From positions 28,221,168-28,285,167 of the forward strand of contig NC_135726.1 of the NCBI RefSeq assembly GCF_964656455.1: a stretch of DNA of 64,000 bases. The letters run 5' to 3'. Numbering within the stretch: position 1 is the stretch's first letter; each line of letters starts with the position of its first letter. A program made the translations under genes and the position numbers. The notes below the pieces were generated by a model. It ran no database searches and was not told where the DNA came from. It saw only the letters and a list, made by a program, of their open reading frames with translations. Source of the DNA: Halichoerus grypus (taxonomy: Eukaryota; Chordata; Mammalia; Carnivora; Phocidae). Positions 53,954 to 64,000 of the stretch are shown piece by piece.

Positions 53954-55190
53954 TCAAATAAATTTTTTAAAATAAATTTTAAAAAATTAACAAAGCCTCA
54001 GGTACTTACAGCTCAATATCAGAAGTCTAATATACACAAAACTGGAATTACAGAAGTAGAGGAGATAATATTTAAAGAAATAATGGCTGAATTTCCCCAA
54101 ATGTGACAAAAGCAGAAAATGTACAGATTTAAGCTCAGTGAATCCCAAGCAGGATAAATACAAAGAAAACCACACGTAGGCACATCATAGCCAAACTGTT
54201 AAACTAATGATAAAGAGAAAATCTGTACCTTTATGTGAAAGAAGCCAGAAAAAGAAAAACAAAAACAAAAACAAAAAACATATTACATACAGGGAAAGAA
54301 CAATTTGAAAACACTTGAACTTCTTAGGAGAGACTATAAAAGCCAGAAAACAGTCGAATCACATCTTCATTGTTCTGGGGGGAAAATGCCAAGCCAGAAT
54401 TCCATATTCAGGGAAAATATCCTTAAATAATAAAGATGAAGTAGAGGCATTTTCAGATTAATAAATTAAGAAAATGTGTCCCTCTTAGGTCTGTACTGCA
54501 GATAAATAAACAAAAAATACTAAAGGATGCCCTTCAGGCTATAAGGAAATGATACCAGATAGAAATCTGGATAGTCACAAAGAATGAAGAGCATCAGAAA
54601 TGATGAACATCTGGATAAATGTAAAAGACTGTTTTTTCTCTTCATTTCTTTAAAGTAGATAGAATTGTTTCAAGCAACAAAGTATAACTTTGTAGTGTGA
54701 GGTTTATAATATAGGTAGATGGATCACATATAACAAGTAGCTCATAAAGGATGGATGGAGACCACGGTGGAGGGGCGGTAAACAGACCTAGATGGTTGCA
54801 AATTTTCTTTTTTTCCTATCACATGACACAACATCCCTGTCCGTACACTGTGGAGAGTGAAGGATATATGCTGATGTCCTTCGAGCAACTGCTAAAATAT
54901 AGAGTTTAAAAGGTATACAGCTAAGAAGACAACAGAAATATTAAAATGGAATTCTAAAAGTATATTTACGTAATCCAACGGAAAGCAGAAGGGGGGGGTA
55001 CAAAACCAGAGGCAACAAATAATAAAATAATAAAAATAATAAAGAAAAAACAAATAATAGAATTCAAGAAAAATAATAACAGAAAAATAATAAAGTGGGA
55101 GGCCTCAATCCAACCATATCCATGCTTTCATTAAATGTTTATGGGCTTCACACTCTCATTAAAAGGCAGAGATCCTCAATAAGGATAAAG

Positions 55191-55740
55191 GTCGTCATAA
55201 GGACCAGAGAAGCCTCTTGGATGAATATAGGCCTAATATTCACACGAGGGGCTGATACAGCTTACTAGCTGTTACAATATTGAAATACTTCCGTACGAGT
55301 TGTGAACTAGCCCTCTGTGCCCCACCACATTCTAAACCCTGGCCCTTCCCCATGAATCCCCACCCCCACCACCCGATACCTCAATGGTTCATGCCTGGCA
55401 CAGGACAGGGACCCTGGGACCCTACTCTAGCACAGAGGCCTTGGTCCATTCTAATTTGACATTTTCAGTGCTGCACCAGTTGGCAATATTTTGAATACCG
55501 CCCTTGGATGAATGTCAAAATTTAAAACCAGGCTTATAAATGCCTCACCCAAGGTCTTGCCAGATTCATTGTGTGATTCGTTGCAGTATTTTGTTTCTTA
55601 CATCCACTATGAAGAGCATCCTAATTCACACTGAAAAATCATCTCAAATGATATCACTTTTATTTTTTTATTAATCCAGCTTGCAATCTCCAAATATACT
55701 TTAGTTTAACAAAGGCATGTGGAGAAATTTTATTCTGAGG
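55191..55740. other. No feature recognised
   Basis: Mostly AT-rich DNA. CACCAGTTGGCAATATTTTG at about 55475-55494 and the following sequence could be an old repeat but I cannot name it. Confidence 0.4.
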
Positions 55741-55751
55741 CCTGCACCAGA

Positions 55752-55779
55752 ATAATAATAATAATAATAATAAAATTTG
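55752..55779 (+). repeat. (AAT)n microsatellite
   Basis: Eight to nine AAT units. Confidence 0.95.
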
Positions 55780-55969
55780 GCAGCACATAGTAATGCAACA
55801 GTGATCTCCAGTATGTTTCAATTAGAGAACATACCTTGGTATGTCTTTTGATTTTTAAATCTTTTCTAATGTTTTATCAGCTTTTTCAATGCTGAAGACT
55901 ATATAAAAATAAAAAATTATAATTCCACCTTTGACATGTGAAGGGTTTGTAGAATATACTTTAAACTCC

Positions 55970-56380
55970 TTCTCTCTCTGTTGTGGGTGTGGCTGTGGGC
56001 GTGTGCGCACACGTGAGTGCACACGTGTGAGTGTGTTGGAGGGGTGGAGTTGTGCTGTGTGTGAGAGCCCGGGGGAATGGCCAGTGGTCCTCCACAGCAT
56101 TCTCCTGTAGGTCCTCACCAGTATCTGAAGGAGGAACGGGAGTGACAGCTCCATCCCCCAGCCTCTGCTCTCTGCCTGGGGCCGTCCTCGGCCTGGCCTG
56201 GAGGATGGCACATTCCCCACCAGGCCCGCAGGCCGCACCGGATCCCATCCCTCGTGGTGACCCTACTGGCCCCCGTGTCTGGGGGCAGGAAGGTCAGAGA
56301 TGGGGTTTTAGAGACACTCGTGATTACCTCCTGGGTGACCTTTGAGACAGGCCATTTTGGGGCTGACACCTTTCTAAACA
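55970..56380. other. Short GT-rich start, then unique GC-rich DNA
   Basis: A GTGGGTGTGGCTGTGGGCGT-type alternating stretch (about 55980-56040) precedes unique GC-rich sequence. Open frames on both strands have no protein-like features. Confidence 0.45.
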
Positions 56381-56554
56381 TAGCACGGGGGAAGGACTGA
56401 CATCCCGTTCGTCACCAAAGCCACTTACTTACCCATCCAGACAGGCCCACACGCCAACGGGAGCCACATATAGCCACCTTCAAAAGGGCCCAAAGTGGGT
56501 GCAGTGCCCAGGGCAGGGGAGGGCGTGGCGCTGTGGCCTGAGGCCTCTTGACCA

Positions 56555-56720
56555 GAAAGGAATCTCTGGAGCGTGACATTTAGAGGCCGAGGGTCCGGGG
56601 TTCAAATTCTACCTCTGCTCCTGCCCGTGTGGGATCTCAACGCTCCTCTGAGCCTTTTTTATCCCCCTGGCTAAATGGGGCTATTGACGTCCTGCCCGTT
56701 CTTAAGAAACAGGGCCTATT
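56555..56720 (+). repeat. MIR fragment
   Basis: GGGGTTCAAATTCTACCTCT, CAACGCTCCTCTGAGCC and GCTAAATGGGGCTATTGACG match MIR. Confidence 0.65.
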
Positions 56721-56839
56721 GCTGGAGCCGAGAGCTGGCACTTACACCCCTCCCCACCCCTGGCCTCTCCCAGGCATGACAACTGGAGAGAGACCCAAGA
56801 GGGTCTTGGCCGAGGCAGGGGCAGCCGGGAGCATGCGCA

Positions 56840-57000
56840 GAGCTGTGGCTATATGTAGGCGGGGTTTGGATTCAACTCTAAACCGCTGTGTGTCTTTGGG
56901 TGAGCCACTCTCCCTTTCTGAGCCTCCTTTCTCTGAGCTGCCTCCTGTCCTTCCAGAACTATTGTGAGTTCTGCTTGAGCCCCTGGCCCCCCACATCTGC
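56840..57000 (+). repeat. MIR fragment
   Basis: TTTGGATTCAACTCTAAACC, GTGTGTCTTTGGGTGAGCCA and CCCTTTCTGAGCCTCCTTTC match MIR. Confidence 0.6.
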
Positions 57001-57645
57001 ATAAAACAGGCTTCATCGTGGGTCTGGTTGGTCTTCACTGTGGTCTAATTGCGCAGCCCCCTCCTACCCTCCCCCAGCCTGCCCAGCCCTGGGTCCCCGT
57101 GAGGCTTCTTACCAGTAATGCACACCAGGCCCGTTTCCCTTCCTCTTGGCACACATTCTCATGTTTCCAGGGGCCCAGTAGCTTCCATGCTGCCCTCAGG
57201 CTTCTGTCAATGCAAATTAATTCACTCCAAGGTGGCAGAAACTAAATGTGTCTCCAGACTCATTGATTTTTCAAAGAGGAGCTAAATGGGGCCAGGCTTA
57301 CCCCAGTGGTGTAACTCAGCATTTGGTGGCACCTTGGGGGGGCCCACAGAGGAGGGGTCTAAGAGCAGAAAAGCCCCTCCCCTGGTTCCTTAAGTCATAG
57401 GTCAGCCCTAACAGCCGTGTCCCCCAGTATAATGAGTGGTGAGTATGATTCTCTAGGACTTTCTATTTTGTTTGTCCCAGTACCACCGAGTGGTAGGGGA
57501 GATGGGGCCCGGGGGATTAGAGGCGAATGGACCCCCATCCTCCTTATGTGAGTCATGCTGGGGTGGAGGGGCTGCCCGGATGACCGTGGGACCTTTTGGT
57601 CTTCAACAGCCTCTCTGCCTGTGTGCTCAGCCTTGCTAGGGGCAA
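57001..57645. other. No feature recognised
   Basis: Unique-looking sequence. A TGCAAATTAATTCACTCC motif at about 57211 is octamer/homeodomain-like. No gene or repeat supported. Confidence 0.5.
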
Positions 57646-57649
57646 GGAG

Positions 57650-57900
57650 CAACCCTAGGAGGTGGCGTGCCCGACTGGGGAGTCAGAGAAACCTGCACCT
57701 GCCTTTCATCTCTGCCCCAAATGAGCATGCAACTTCGGGCAAGTGGTCCTCTCTCGGAGCCTCAGTTTCTTTATCTGTGAAATGGGGATAGTATTTCCTC
57801 CTGCGTAGGGTTGGTGGGAGGTTTAAATGAGCTGACCCATGGAAGGCTCCTTGCGCAGAGCCTGGGGCACCATCAAGCTCTCAACACATAGAGACGTCCG
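57650..57900 (+). repeat. MIR SINE
   Basis: GCATGCAACTTCGGGCAAGT, GAGCCTCAGTTTCTTTATCT, GTGAAATGGGGATAGTATTT, GTTTAAATGAGCTGACCC and CAGAGCCTGGGGCACCATCA. Near full length. Confidence 0.9.
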
Positions 57901-57901
57901 T

Positions 57902-57948
57902 GGTGGTGGTGGCAGTGAGGAGGAAGAGGAGGAGGAAGAGGAAGATGT
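57902..57948 (+). repeat. GGT/GGA triplet-rich tract
   Basis: GTGGTGGTGGTGGCAG then GAGGAAGAGGAGGAGG text. It yields a run of acidic residues in one frame that is a composition artefact. Confidence 0.9.
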
Positions 57949-57949
57949 C

Positions 57950-58420
57950 CGTGTTAGTCTAGCCAGGGTGCGGGAAGCAGGCCCCCCGAGCTTTGTCAGT
58001 GGGAGCTGGGGGTGCTGCTTGCTCCTCTCCCTGCCAACATGTTCTTTGCCATCAGCGACATCTGCCTCTCTGCCCTGGATGTGTATTAGGAGTGATTACG
58101 TGTCCCTTTAAATTCTGGGAGCTGTCGCTAACCGGTGCCGAGGTTTATTTGCACCGTTTACTTCAGTTCCTGGGCAGCCCCTGCCCCTCTCTCCTGAGAG
58201 GGGCGGGGAGGGGGAGGGAGAGACACCTGCTCGGTGTGTTTCATTTCCATGAAAAGCGCGCTTCCTGGGAAGGAACCCCTTTGAAGTGTTCCAGGTTGGC
58301 TGGAAATGAGTCCCAGGAGGCAGCCCCCACCCCAGACATTGGGCTCCCCCTTCCCAGAGATGGGGAGGAAGAGAAAGTCTTTTAACGGGAGAATCATATT
58401 GGTTGGAAATTAGGACGGAG
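57950..58420. other. Repeat-free unique block, possible regulatory DNA
   Basis: GGTTTATTTGCACCGTTTAC, TAGGAGTGATTACGTG and CATTTCCATGAAAAGCGCGC in unique DNA. The region carries overlapping open frames without domain-like content. Weak candidate for a conserved element. Confidence 0.25.
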
Positions 58421-59135
58421 GAGAAAAAAAGAATAATGAGGATCCTGACCGGGGAATGAGGCCAGAGCGGGGCTCATGTTGGCCACATTTTGGTTGACTA
58501 GCGGGGTCTCATTTCCTAACCTCTCTATAAAAAGGAAAACCCAAGGCCCCCTCCCCAACACACACACACACACAAGTTGGAAGGATTGTGCTAGAAAATG
58601 TTGGAACCAAATTGCCAAGGTCGATGATATCACGCCTACCCATGACATTTGTGGAGCCAAGGACAAGGAGCCCCCTTTCTAATACCCCTCCCCCAACTCC
58701 ATGGTTTGCTGTGGGGGCTCCTCACCTGGGTGTGTGTGCCGGGGCGGGGGGCGTCCTCAGCTGGGTGTGGACTCTCCAGCCCAGGCATCCAGCTCTGTCC
58801 ACCCACTGCCACCCTCGGGACGAGAGGTGCACACGTAAGGTTTGTAGCTCACCTTTGGAGGGATGGACTCAAAGAACAGACCCACATCGGCCTGGGAAGG
58901 GCCATTTGGGCAAGAATTCACAAGTCCCAGGTACCCAGAGAGCATGATCTAGAAATGGGGGTGCAGGCTCTGAGTGGGTACCTATCCTTAACCCCACAGA
59001 TGCCTCAATGCCTGCCTCTGAAGACTCCTCACCCCATGGGGTGGGGCATGGCTGCAAGATGGACAGAGCTGGGCCCTCCCAAGTGCAGGGCTTGGAGCGG
59101 GGACTCCTCCTGCCCAGGTCCCCATGGGGTCCTCA
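58421..59135. other. No feature recognised
   Basis: Unique-looking DNA with a (CA)8 run at 58558-58574. An open frame of 223 codons starting at 58649 runs into the neighbouring L1 3' UTR and so is not a gene. Confidence 0.5.
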
Positions 59136-59139
59136 TGCC

Positions 59140-59760
59140 AGGGCAAATGGCCATTGTCAAAGTGGGCACGGCTATTTTGGAGGGCAATTTGGTGGTGGTT
59201 ACTGAAAGCCCAAATGCACATAGATCCTATGACCCACAAATTATACCTCTTCATGGCTACCCCAGAAAAAACACCACTGTGGGTAAAAAGGTGTGTGCAG
59301 AGATGATCACAACAACGTGACTTATAAAAGTTGAAAAACTGGAAACAAGCTAAATGTCCAACAGGTGGGGAATGTCTAATTAAACCACAGTGTGGGCATA
59401 GCATAGAACAGTGTGCAGCCATTAAAATGAACAATGTAGTTGTATATGTTCTTACGAGGGGCGGTCATGAAGGCATGTTGTTGGGAGGAAAGAAGCAGAG
59501 TACTTTCAGCCGACTTATAGCAAATCAAAACAAAACAAACTACCATCTATTTCCACAGGTACATGCAGAGGTATGTAAATCCATAAAAACATGTCTGGAA
59601 GAATTTCCAGCAATATGATACCAGAAGTTGTCTCCAGGGAATGGGGTAAGGGACCAGGACAAGAAGACCGTGGCCAAAGGAACTTTAATTGAATCTGTAA
59701 TATGTATATCTGCATATAGTCATGTGTTCCTTGTGTAATCCAAATTTAATCTAAATTTCA
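59140..59760 (+). mobile_element. L1M 3' UTR fragment
   Basis: AGATCCTATGACCCACAAAT, GAAAAACTGGAAACAAGCTA, AATGTCCAACAGGTGGGGAA and GCAGCCATTAAAATGAACAA, then CTCCAGGGAATGGGGTAAGG, are the 3' UTR of an old L1. Non-coding. Confidence 0.75.
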
Positions 59761-59794
59761 GCTGAGTGAACACTCAGTTGAAATTTATGCTCCC

Positions 59795-59930
59795 GACTCT
59801 TTCACCTTTAGAGCACATAACAGTTTCCAAAGCATTTCTCATATCAGAGTTTGCAACTCAGCAGAGTGAGGAGAGCCCCATTTTACAGATGGGAAAATCA
59901 AGTGCATTACAGATACTGATCAAGAGTCTC
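59795..59930 (-). repeat. MIR fragment
   Basis: CAAAGCATTTCTCATATCAG, GCCCCATTTTACAGATGGGA and AAATCAAG are the reversed MIR core. Confidence 0.65.
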
Positions 59931-59933
59931 CTG

Positions 59934-60125
59934 GGGCACCTGGGTGGCTCAGTTGGTTAAGCATCAGCCTTCAGCTCAGGTCATGATCCCTGGGTTTTGG
60001 GATCAAGCCCCACATTGAGCCTGCTTCTCCCTCTCCTACTTCCTGCCACTCCCCCTGCTTGTGCTTGCACTCTCTCTCTGTCAAATAAATAAATAAAATC
60101 TTTAAAATCTTAAAAAAAAAAAAAA
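59934..60125 (+). repeat. Carnivore SINEC
   Basis: GGGGCACCTGGGTGGCTCAG, AGCATCAGCCTTCAGCTCAG, GATCAAGCCCCACATTGAGC, CTGCTTGTGCTTGCACTCTC and AATAAATAAATAAAATC with an A tail. The segment between the B-box side and the CT tract is shortened. Only a weak CTCCT-type flank repeat is visible. Confidence 0.93.
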
Positions 60126-60239
60126 CCCTCCTAGTGAGGACTCTACCCAGAAGCATTAGAGGATGACAGGTAAGGGAAACATTTCATTTCTTTAAGATAG
60201 AAAAAAAGAAACCCACATTCTCCTTATCATCACACCTTA

Positions 60240-60440
60240 GCTGATGAAATATGATCATGTGAGGGTCTTGCTTCTGCTATGGCCTCTTCCTAGGACCCCT
60301 GCCTCACTCTGTTTTCATCCTTCCCAGCATAGCTCAATCTCACCTCCTCCAGGAAACTGTCCGTGACTGCCTCAGTCCAGTCCACCTCGCCTTCCTCTGC
60401 TTCTTCTGGTTTAGCTAGAACTAGCCTTAGGTATCCATCC
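60240..60440 (+). repeat. L2 LINE fragment
   Basis: CACCTCCTCCAGGAAACTGT, CCGTGACTGCCTCAGTCCAG and CTTCTGGTTTAGC are L2 3' text. Confidence 0.6.
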
Positions 60441-61465
60441 ACAGGAGTCTTTATTGTGCATCCCAATAGGAAAATGAGAAAGAAATACTAAAAAGCAAAC
60501 AGGAGACTGGAAAAACAGAGCACCCTGGGACATTCAGGGCAAAAACAAAACAAAACAAAACAGAAAAAAAAAAAAAAAGCCAGTCCTCCACACTTGGTGT
60601 GTGGGTCTCGAACACATTCTCAGTGTATTGAAGCACAGAACAATAATGAATGTTCATATCTGAAGTCATCCATAAAAGGTTAAATAATATTCAGAGCTCT
60701 CCAAGGAAATAGGAATATATATGATCCATTTTAGAAAATTCTCCCATGAAAAGAATTAAATTTAAAAAAATTGCATATAGAAAGGGTGACCTTCAATTAT
60801 CTAAAAATTCAAACATGTGGGTAAGCTTCGTTGCTCCATGATTCTTACTAACTGAGGCAACCCAAGCTGCTTGTTGCATGAGTGTTAGTCTGTTTCTGTC
60901 CTCTTTGGGTCCCTCTGTAGTTGGAGATCCACGTTCTGTGCCTGCACCAGTGTCCTGATGGCCCCAACACAAGCCTTGGCCCCCCGGAGGGAGATGCCCA
61001 CCTGAGCACAAGCTCACAACCCAGAACGGATTTCACACCCCTGACTCCTGCCCAGCCCTGAGCCTGGCATAGAGCCCTGGTTCTAAGATGTTGGTGGGAT
61101 AAGACCAAGCTGGAAAAAAAAAGCATCTGAAGTAGGTGAGGATAAACTGGAGTGGTGGGCATCTGCGGTCTGAATTCAGCAATGCCGGGGAGGAGACAGG
61201 AGGCAGGTTTACAGACACGAAAGAGATGGAATCGTAGAAACCTAGACTCCACAAGCCCATTGAGGACATCAAGAGTCAGTGTAGCAAAGAGAGTTCATTT
61301 GGTTTGCAGACTGCAATCATTTGCTAATGTCTGTTGCGATAAGATTCGTTAGCCCCCCGGTCCAGACTCAGTGGGAAAGATGGCCACAGGCGATCGGCTA
61401 TCCATTATTAATGTCTGCCCCGAGCAGAATGAGAGGGGCAGGGAGAATGCCAGAGATTTGCTCTC
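60441..61465. other. No feature recognised
   Basis: Unique-looking sequence with an AAAAC-type run and a 15-base A run near 60541-60578. No gene, RNA or nameable repeat. Confidence 0.5.
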
Positions 61466-61469
61466 CTTA

Positions 61470-61561
61470 CTGTAGTCCACCGCCTTTATTACATAAAGAG
61501 GGTGATGGTCCAGAGAGGAGGGTAATTCGCCCAAAGTCACCCAGCAAGGAGGAGGTAGATG
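61470..61561 (-). repeat. MIR fragment
   Basis: GGTCCAGAGAGGAGGGTAAT and TCGCCCAAAGTCACCCAGCA are the reversed MIR core. It abuts a hAT element. Confidence 0.6.
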
Positions 61562-61569
61562 GTTTAGAA

Positions 61570-61888
61570 CAGGGCTGTCCAGTATGGTGGCCCACTAGCC
61601 CCATGTGGCCATTGAGCACTTGAAATGCAGTTGGTCTGAATTAAGATGTACAATTATAAAACATACATTGGATCTTGAAGACTTAACATGAAAAAGGTGT
61701 GTAACATTCTCATTAACATTTCAATATTGGTTGCATGTTGAAATGATAATATTTTGTACATATTGAGTTGAATAAACTATATTAATAAATTAACTTCACC
61801 TGTTTCACTTTACTCTTTAAAAATGTGGCTACTAGAGAATGTAAAATTACATACATGGCTCACATTACATTGCTATTAAACAGCTCTG
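61570..61888 (-). mobile_element. hAT-type non-autonomous element with GCTGTCCA termini
   Basis: Left end CAGGGCTGTCCAGTATGGTG, interior GCCCCATGTGGCCATTGAGC and ACTTGAAATGCAGTTGGTCT, right end TTGCTATTAAACAGCTCTG. This is a familiar mammalian element whose ends pair as inverted repeats. Flanks GTTTAGAA (61562-61569) and TTTCAGAA (61889-61896) match at 6 of 8 positions, fitting an 8-base hAT duplication. I do not recall its exact name. No transposase. Confidence 0.8.
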
Positions 61889-61899
61889 TTTCAGAACAA

Positions 61900-63220
61900 A
61901 CCAAAGGTTCTCTGCCAGGCAGAGGGGAAAAAGCTATGGGGGACTTATTATCTTAATCTAGGAAGTCATCCCGGTGGCAGGAGCAAGATCCAAAAATGTT
62001 TTGGTAAATTCATGGCGCTTGGTCCAATTTTCTGTTCTTAAGATGATAGAAATATTGGGACAAACTGATAGACCACCTGCAAGGTTAAAGTCACTTCTGT
62101 GTCCTCAGGCTACATTGTCCCACCTGCTACGGGACCTTCTATGCCAAAGCCATTCATGCTTGCTTATCTCCCTGGGCTCATCTCACCCAAGGAAGGGTGG
62201 CCCTCGCTTGCTTGGTTCTACAGCTACACCAGCTGGGGCATCCAGAGGCGAGGTTAACTTGCCAAGTTCACATGGCCAGGCAGAGGCAAAGGGTGAGCCC
62301 TCCTTCCACTATTTGCATGGGAGGGAGAAGGGACCCCTCGGCTGGTGCCTATTTTTAGAACCAGACTGAGCCAAAGAATTGGACTCGTTCTTCTGAAAAG
62401 CTGTGAGTGGAATGCAGCCTCACAATAAACCATAATCAAAACCTGACTTTGCAAGGCAGGGAGGGAAAGAGCCCGTCCTGTTAGTCCTTGATTCAAACAT
62501 CCCTCAGGAGGGAACGGGAGCATAGCTGGGCCTGCCTATGGAGGGTGATGCAGCAAGGCACCAGCCCTGGGTGGCCACGGGCACTTCATGGCTCTGTCTG
62601 GGCCTCAGTGTCCCTGCCTCTGCCATGAGGAGGGTCAAGGTGATTTCATTCCGCCCCTCCAGTCTCTCTAATTCCAGAAAACCTGTTCTGCTTTAAGTTG
62701 CTGACCCAGGGACACTTGACAGGCTCAGATCTAAGAAGAGTAGTGTAGAGAAAGTAGAGATCTAAGAATAGAGTGGGGAATAAAGCTCAGCTTTGGGGGC
62801 TCTGGGGTACCATGTTCCTCAGGACCACTGTGCACAGTTGTGCAGGTTGTTCACTGCACCAGAGCATCCCTAATAAAGCTAAGGGAAGAAGGAATTCAGC
62901 CTGTGCTCCATTGTTTTGTTACAGGGGCTTGTTTGCCCTGATGAAGGCGCACCTCTGCTAATGGGCCCGAAGGCACCATATGAGCTAGCAAGGGGTCCTA
63001 GTGTTCCCCTCCCACTGCACATCCACTCCCTAAATGACTCCACCCACATTTTGCTTCAATACCCAAACAATCGCCCTGATTTAGTGTCACACATGAAATC
63101 TTATAGCCTGAGGTCAGAGATCATGAGCACTAAACATGACTTTGGAGCCCAAGGTAGCCGAGGGCAAAGGGGCTGGGGGAAAGGAGCACCTCCAGTGTGG
63201 GAAAAAGCCAACAGGCCAGG
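61900..63220. other. No feature recognised
   Basis: About 1.3 kb of unique-looking sequence. No exon, RNA gene or nameable repeat can be supported. Confidence 0.5.
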
Positions 63221-63224
63221 CCAG

Positions 63225-63440
63225 TGACCCGGAGACATCTCTGGACCTGGGCCCCTGCCCAGCTCATGGTCCAGAAGCCACCTCACTACCAGCTCCCCAT
63301 GTGGCCTTCGAGAAATCACTTTTTCTTCCCGGGCCTCAGCTTTCTCATCTATGAAATGGGGGTGATTCTCCCAGGGCCCCGTAGGAGGTCGGGGGGCAGT
63401 GCAGGTGAAAGCACATGCTAGGCCCAGCACACAGCCCCGG
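63225..63440 (+). repeat. MIR SINE
   Basis: TGTGGCCTTCGAGAAATCAC, GGGCCTCAGCTTTCTCATCT and ATGAAATGGGGGTGATTCTC in MIR order. Confidence 0.8.
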
Positions 63441-64000
63441 CTAATGGCCAGCCACCATGCAGGGTGTGCGGTGGCTCGGCTTCCCCGGGGGCCACCCTGG
63501 AAGCCTCACCCCGCCCTGTCCCCTGGCCTCGTGCACGCAGACTATCCTCTTCTCTGCCCTCAGGACGCGCCCGCTCCCCACAAACTCTGCAGGGCTGCCT
63601 GCCTGCAAAGCTCATCTCCAGGATGACAAGACGTAGGGACAGGCGAGACACACTCTTCAAGTAGTCAGAGGAATTGTCAGCCCCGTCCTCCCTGAGCTGA
63701 GGGGCCGCCTTCCCCTCCTTCTGTGGCCCAGCGGCAATGGGAGAGTCTAGAAGGCCTAGGTGTGATCCTTGCTTTTTGGGAGCTGGCCCAGCCAAGGGGA
63801 CAAAGAATAGGAGATGGGTGTCACCAGGCCGGGTGGCCCCTTGATGCCTCTTCCATAGAAGTGTCCATACGACCAACGAGCCCCTGGTCCACGCCAGGGG
63901 TCCTGTCTGCAGTGCCAGGGCTGACCAGGGGTGACCGTGTCCATCCAGGCACAACTCTGAGGCCCAGGAGGCCTGCAGGCTCCCAGATTCAAGGCCAAGA
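63441..64000. other. No feature recognised
   Basis: GC-rich unique-looking DNA to the window end. The 178-codon minus-strand frame at 63418-63954 overlaps the MIR end, has no recognisable domain, and overlaps opposing frames. Confidence 0.45.

Larger units (their letters stand above)
52470..55190 (+). mobile_element. Old L1 (5' region, ORF1, start of ORF2), interrupted
   Basis: Decayed L1M/HAL1-type text in forward order. AGATTTAACAGGCACAAATT, ATAGAAATTCTAGGACTG and GAAATAAAAATGAACTTATT come before the insertions. GAAATAATGGCTGAATTTCC, CACATCATAGCCAAACTGTT, AAAATACTAAAGGATGCCCT, and finally ACTCTCATTAAAAGGCAGAG (the start of ORF2) come after. Stops break every frame. The copy is split by a younger L1 3' end and two SINEs at 53280-53953. 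Because it reaches ORF2 text, L1 is more likely than HAL1. A string of AATAA repeats lies at about 55015-55105. Confidence 0.75.

Noticed and set aside
58649..59320. A 223-codon plus-strand open frame
   Set aside because: Its second half runs through an L1 3' UTR, and no splice or start context supports it.
63418..63954. A 178-codon minus-strand open frame at the window edge
   Set aside because: No recognisable domain; it overlaps a MIR end and opposing frames of similar quality.

Overview
This window is nuclear DNA from a carnivoran mammal, most likely a non-canid arctoid (bear, seal or mustelid group). The evidence is twelve tRNA-Lys-derived carnivore SINEs plus one 25-base SINE head. Their 5' heads read like GCGCCTGGGTGGCTCAG, and their bodies use the CTGCTTCTCCCTCT form rather than the canid or felid consensus as I remember them. 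Around them lie placental-wide fossils: MIR, L2, L1M, MLT1-type LTRs and MER5/MER20-type hAT elements. All family names come from recognition of consensus text, not from a search.

I found no protein-coding gene, rRNA or tRNA gene that I can support. The open frames present are short, lie in repeats, or come from low-complexity tracts. The longest, 366 codons on the minus strand at 24685-25785, runs through a CpG-rich block and a degenerate TG/CG/CA tract and does not look like a protein. The window is intergenic or intronic.

Layout. 0-13.5 kb: MIR, L2 and MLT1 LTR remnants, one complete SINE, a GGAT minisatellite near 8.6 kb, and a repeat-free motif-rich block at 7.7-8.2 kb. 13.6-18.6 kb: a truncated SINE, then a 3.7 kb 5'-truncated L1 on the minus strand. 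19-23.1 kb: MER5A, L2 and MLT1 remnants. 23.1-25.9 kb: unique sequence leading into a CpG island with homeodomain-like AT motifs and GGGGCC units, continuous with about 900 bp of alternating purine-pyrimidine DNA. 26-36 kb: L2, MIR, MLT1, hAT and four SINEs, plus an odd 58 bp segment at 35090-35147 made of two exact copies of sequences 1.2-1.9 kb away, one of them inverted. 36-49 kb: GC-rich unique DNA with several repeat-free candidate regulatory blocks. 49.5-55.2 kb: a retroelement-dense area with SINE-in-SINE nesting inside two layers of L1, and a 34 bp perfect inverted repeat tied to a 25 bp SINE head. 55-64 kb: MIR, L2, an L1 3' end, one SINE and a hAT element in unique DNA.

The most interesting observations are rearrangement fossils (35.1 kb and 50.0 kb) and the CpG island plus Z-DNA-prone tract at 24.2-25.9 kb. 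I did not find an undescribed multi-gene system, and the sequence gives no support for one.
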